Shown here in pieces: positions 61,937 to 64,000 of a stretch of DNA of 64,000 bases (its first letter is position 1; every line of letters begins with the position of its first letter). The stretch covers positions 248,001-312,000 of the forward strand of contig NZ_JAMBOB010000003.1 in NCBI RefSeq assembly GCF_023715415.1, given 5' to 3'. The notes below the pieces were generated by a model. The model had not been told where the DNA came from. It saw only the letters and a program-made list of their open reading frames with translations, and ran no database searches. The position numbers were made by a program, and so were the translations under genes. Source of the DNA: Neobacillus niacini (lineage in GTDB: Bacteria; Bacillota; Bacilli; Bacillales; Cytobacillaceae).

Positions 61937-63346
61937 TTATAATTGTATTAATGATTGAAGTAAAAGCTGTTCTTCTTCCTCTGTCACGGTTCTTAGGTCG
62001 ATGATAAACTCATCCTTTTGAATTCTTCCGATAATGGCTGGTTTGAAATGTGTTCTTAATTTTCTTCCTACCTGTTCTGCAGTAAGTGTATGATGTCTTA
62101 AAGAAATAACCATGCTTGGAAGCCCGACATCCGGCATCGTTCCCCCGCCAACTTGACTTGTACCAGGGAAAATTTTCGTCTGAAAATCATCTGTACCTTG
62201 TAACAAGTTTGTAACAAACCTCTTAGATCTTGCGTCTAATTCATCAATAGAAACTAATAAATCACGGATAGTGGGAATGTTTTTGACTCCCATTTCCCCG
62301 CGTGCATAATCAATTAACGTCCCCTCGAGTGCTGCTAACGTCATTTTATCGACTCGAACCACTCGGGCTAATTGGTGTTTTTTTAAACGGTCGATAATCT
62401 TCTTTTTTCCAGCAATTATTCCTGCTTGCGGTCCACCTAGCAGCTTATCTCCACTAAACGTTACAAGATCCGCTCCCAATTCAATGACTTCTTTCACAAC
62501 GGGTTCTTCGCCGATTCCATGTCTTCTAAAGTCAAAAAGCGCACCACTGCCAAGGTCTTCATAAAAAATAACATCTTCAGAATGATTTGTCAGCTGAATG
62601 AGATCTTCTGTTTCCACTGATTTGGTAAAACCAATCACTTTAAAATTACTTGTATGTACTTTCATGATAATCGCCGTTTCAGAATTCAGCGCTTTTTCAT
62701 AATCATATAAATGAGTTTTATTTGTTGTTCCGATTTCGATTAATTTCGCTCCGCTTTCTTCCATAATAGATGAAATACGGAATGAACCGCCAATTTCTAC
62801 TAACTGACCTCTTGATACAATAACTTCTTTATTCTCTGCAAGCGCTCTTAAAACAAGATAAACAGCAGCAGCATTATTGTTAACGACCATTACTGCTTCC
62901 GCACCGGTAATTTCTTTAAGCAGAGCCTCTACATGGCTATGTCTAGAACCACGTTCTCCTTCATTTAGCTTATATTCCAGGTTGGAATAATTTTGTGCTG
63001 TTTCCACTACATGTTGAATGGCATTGTCACTTAGTCTCGCTCTTCCAAGGTTTGTATGAAGAATCGTTCCAGTAGCATTGATTACCTTTTCGAGTGTATA
63101 AGAGTATTGTTTTTTTAAATTTATCTTTAATAGTTGAAAAACTTCATCTATAAATTGATTGGTGCCTGGAGTTGCACCATCCCATTCTCCATTTAATAGT
63201 AACACTCTAATTTGATCGACAGCTTCTTTTAACTGTTTTGTCAGCTGCGTTACATCTAGATGATTCTCCCTAAGGAGAGCTTCGAACTGTTCATGATTTT
63301 GCAATTCATGGACAGCTGGAATTGAACGTAACCATTCTTTCACCAC
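61937..63346 (-). CDS. selA: L-seryl-tRNA(Sec) selenium transferase
   Basis: SelA is the PLP enzyme that turns Ser-tRNA(Sec) into Sec-tRNA(Sec) with selenophosphate. The 469-residue length is typical. The N-terminal tRNA-binding segment RSIPAVHELQNHEQFEAL, INATGTILHTNLGRARLS and the PLP lysine in TFSGDKLLGGPQAG are present, and the C-terminal RTVTEEEEQLL end is family-like. Start is GTG 63346 after AAAGGAG. The gene stands alone: selB, selD and selC are not in the window. It implies selenocysteine use, for which the UGA-containing gene at 46060 is a candidate. Confidence 0.95.
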   Translation of the reverse strand: MVKEWLRSIPAVHELQNHEQFEALLRENHLDVTQLTKQLKEAVDQIRVLLLNGEWDGATPGTNQFIDEVFQLLKINLKKQYSYTLEKVINATGTILHTNLGRARLSDNAIQHVVETAQNYSNLEYKLNEGERGSRHSHVEALLKEITGAEAVMVVNNNAAAVYLVLRALAENKEVIVSRGQLVEIGGSFRISSIMEESGAKLIEIGTTNKTHLYDYEKALNSETAIIMKVHTSNFKVIGFTKSVETEDLIQLTNHSEDVIFYEDLGSGALFDFRRHGIGEEPVVKEVIELGADLVTFSGDKLLGGPQAGIIAGKKKIIDRLKKHQLARVVRVDKMTLAALEGTLIDYARGEMGVKNIPTIRDLLVSIDELDARSKRFVTNLLQGTDDFQTKIFPGTSQVGGGTMPDVGLPSMVISLRHHTLTAEQVGRKLRTHFKPAIIGRIQKDEFIIDLRTVTEEEEQLLLQSLIQL

Positions 63347-63439
63347 AAAAACTCCTTTACTATTCCTACTTTATTCCTATTATATCATTTCACAATTTCA
63401 TTCGGAATGAATAAAATAAACCGAGCAAGGGGGATCGTT

Positions 63440-63832
63440 ATGAAATCCAAAAAAAACATACAGCCAATTGATTTTGACCTTGTGGAAAAGTGGTTGGAAA
63501 ACTATTGCCTTGATCCTCTTACTACCCAGGATGATCTGACACAATTTCGAATCGATTTATACGAAACAGATCAAGAATGGATTGTTGAGGCATTGCTTAA
63601 CGAGTATAACAGCTCTGAAATCAAAGTTTTTGTAGAGGATAATAAGCTGATTATTACTGCTGATAAATCTTCCACTCCCACTAGTCAACAAAAAAGAGTT
63701 CGGACTATCCAGTTCCCCTTTCAGGTTATTAATCAAAAGGTAACAGCCAATTATATAAATGGAATATTAGAGGTTCTGATATCAAAATCAGAAAAAGGTT
63801 TAGGGAAAAATTGTTATATCACTCTGCCCTAA
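63440..63832 (+). CDS. Hsp20/alpha-crystallin-like protein
   Basis: A 130-residue protein with an alpha-crystallin-like domain: FRIDLYETDQEWIVEALLNEY, IKVFVEDNKLIITADKS, then RTIQFPFQVINQKVTANYINGILEVLISK. It resembles small heat-shock proteins and the spore coat protein CotP. ATG 63440 is chosen because GGGGGATC lies before it; an ATG at 63407 would add 11 residues and lacks a site. It is divergent from selA and followed by a terminator. Confidence 0.82.
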   Translation: MKSKKNIQPIDFDLVEKWLENYCLDPLTTQDDLTQFRIDLYETDQEWIVEALLNEYNSSEIKVFVEDNKLIITADKSSTPTSQQKRVRTIQFPFQVINQKVTANYINGILEVLISKSEKGLGKNCYITLP

Positions 63833-63897
63833 GAATCTCCTAAGGCACAATTTTTTTACAATTCAGTTAACATAATATCATTATAGAAAACAATAAA

Positions 63898-63924
63898 CCC
63901 TCATATCTTTTTTTGATATGAGGG
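63898..63924. terminator. bidirectional terminator at the right edge
   Basis: CCCTCATATC (63898-63907) pairs with GATATGAGGG (63915-63924) around a T-run loop; it separates the Hsp20-like gene from a convergent gene. Confidence 0.82.
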
Positions 63925-63930
63925 CTATAT

Positions 63931-63999
63931 TTATTTTTCTGAAATTTTGTTAATGATATCCTCTGTGTCAGGAAATACACCTGTATCTAGTTTGGAATA
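63931..63999 (-). CDS. C-terminal end of a protein cut by the window edge
   Basis: The minus strand encodes 22 residues, YSKLDTGVFPDTEDIINKIS plus EK, up to a TAA at 63931-63933, seven bases before a terminator hairpin. The amphipathic helical end looks like a real C-terminus, but the family cannot be named from this fragment. Confidence 0.5.
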   Translation of the reverse strand, partial: YSKLDTGVFPDTEDIINKISEK

Positions 64000-64000
64000 A

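Overview
The window looks like chromosomal DNA of a spore-forming Bacillaceae species. It has low G+C, strong AAGGAGG-type ribosome binding sites, a gerA/gerB/gerC germinant-receptor operon, four small spore proteins (SspN, Tlp, SspO, SspP), and the Bacillus subtilis-like block parC-parE-yneT-plsY-yneR-yneQ-yneP-tlp-sspN-yneN-acnA(citB). No phage, insertion sequence or CRISPR array was seen. The genus cannot be fixed from the sequence alone.

Layout. Positions 200-16,600 hold a long co-directional catabolic island: TRAP transporter membrane subunits, two AMP-forming acyl-CoA ligases, two biotin-dependent carboxyltransferase subunits, one biotin carboxylase, a DUF35/OB-fold plus thiolase-fold pair, an NMO-family flavoenzyme, a PAS/sigma54 activator, a short-chain reductase, two hot-dog hydratase subunits and a thioesterase. 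A CcpA-type cre site lies upstream. The substrate is unknown. Positions 16,650-34,200 hold smaller units: an XRE-cupin regulator, a quinone/electrophile-stress-like operon (esterase, DoxX, LigB-type dioxygenase), trhO, a GH18 protein, phenylalanine hydroxylase with its pterin dehydratase, patatin-nrnB, and the ger operon. Around 34,200-36,000 sit a tRNA-like element, the tyrosine recombinase XerS and two candidate Xer sites. To the left of this point genes run mostly on +, to the right mostly on -, as expected where replication forks meet, so the chromosome dimer-resolution/terminus locus is probably here. Positions 36,000-64,000 hold topoisomerase IV, spore and iron-sulfur genes, an ABC-F protein behind a transcription attenuator, aconitase, selA and a small heat-shock protein.

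The most striking observation is a small HesB/IscA-like gene at 46,060-46,350 (-). Its reading frame is interrupted only by a UGA, exactly where relatives have the conserved cysteine. A 20-nt hairpin with a bulged U and a GGA loop starts 18 nt after the UGA, a good fit to a bacterial SECIS. With selA (selenocysteine synthase) 15 kb away in the same window, the simplest reading is a selenoprotein made by a Bacillaceae. Other points for a second look are the XerS/dif region, the ABC-F attenuator with two leader peptides, and a carboxylating catabolic island that lacks a biotin carrier protein.
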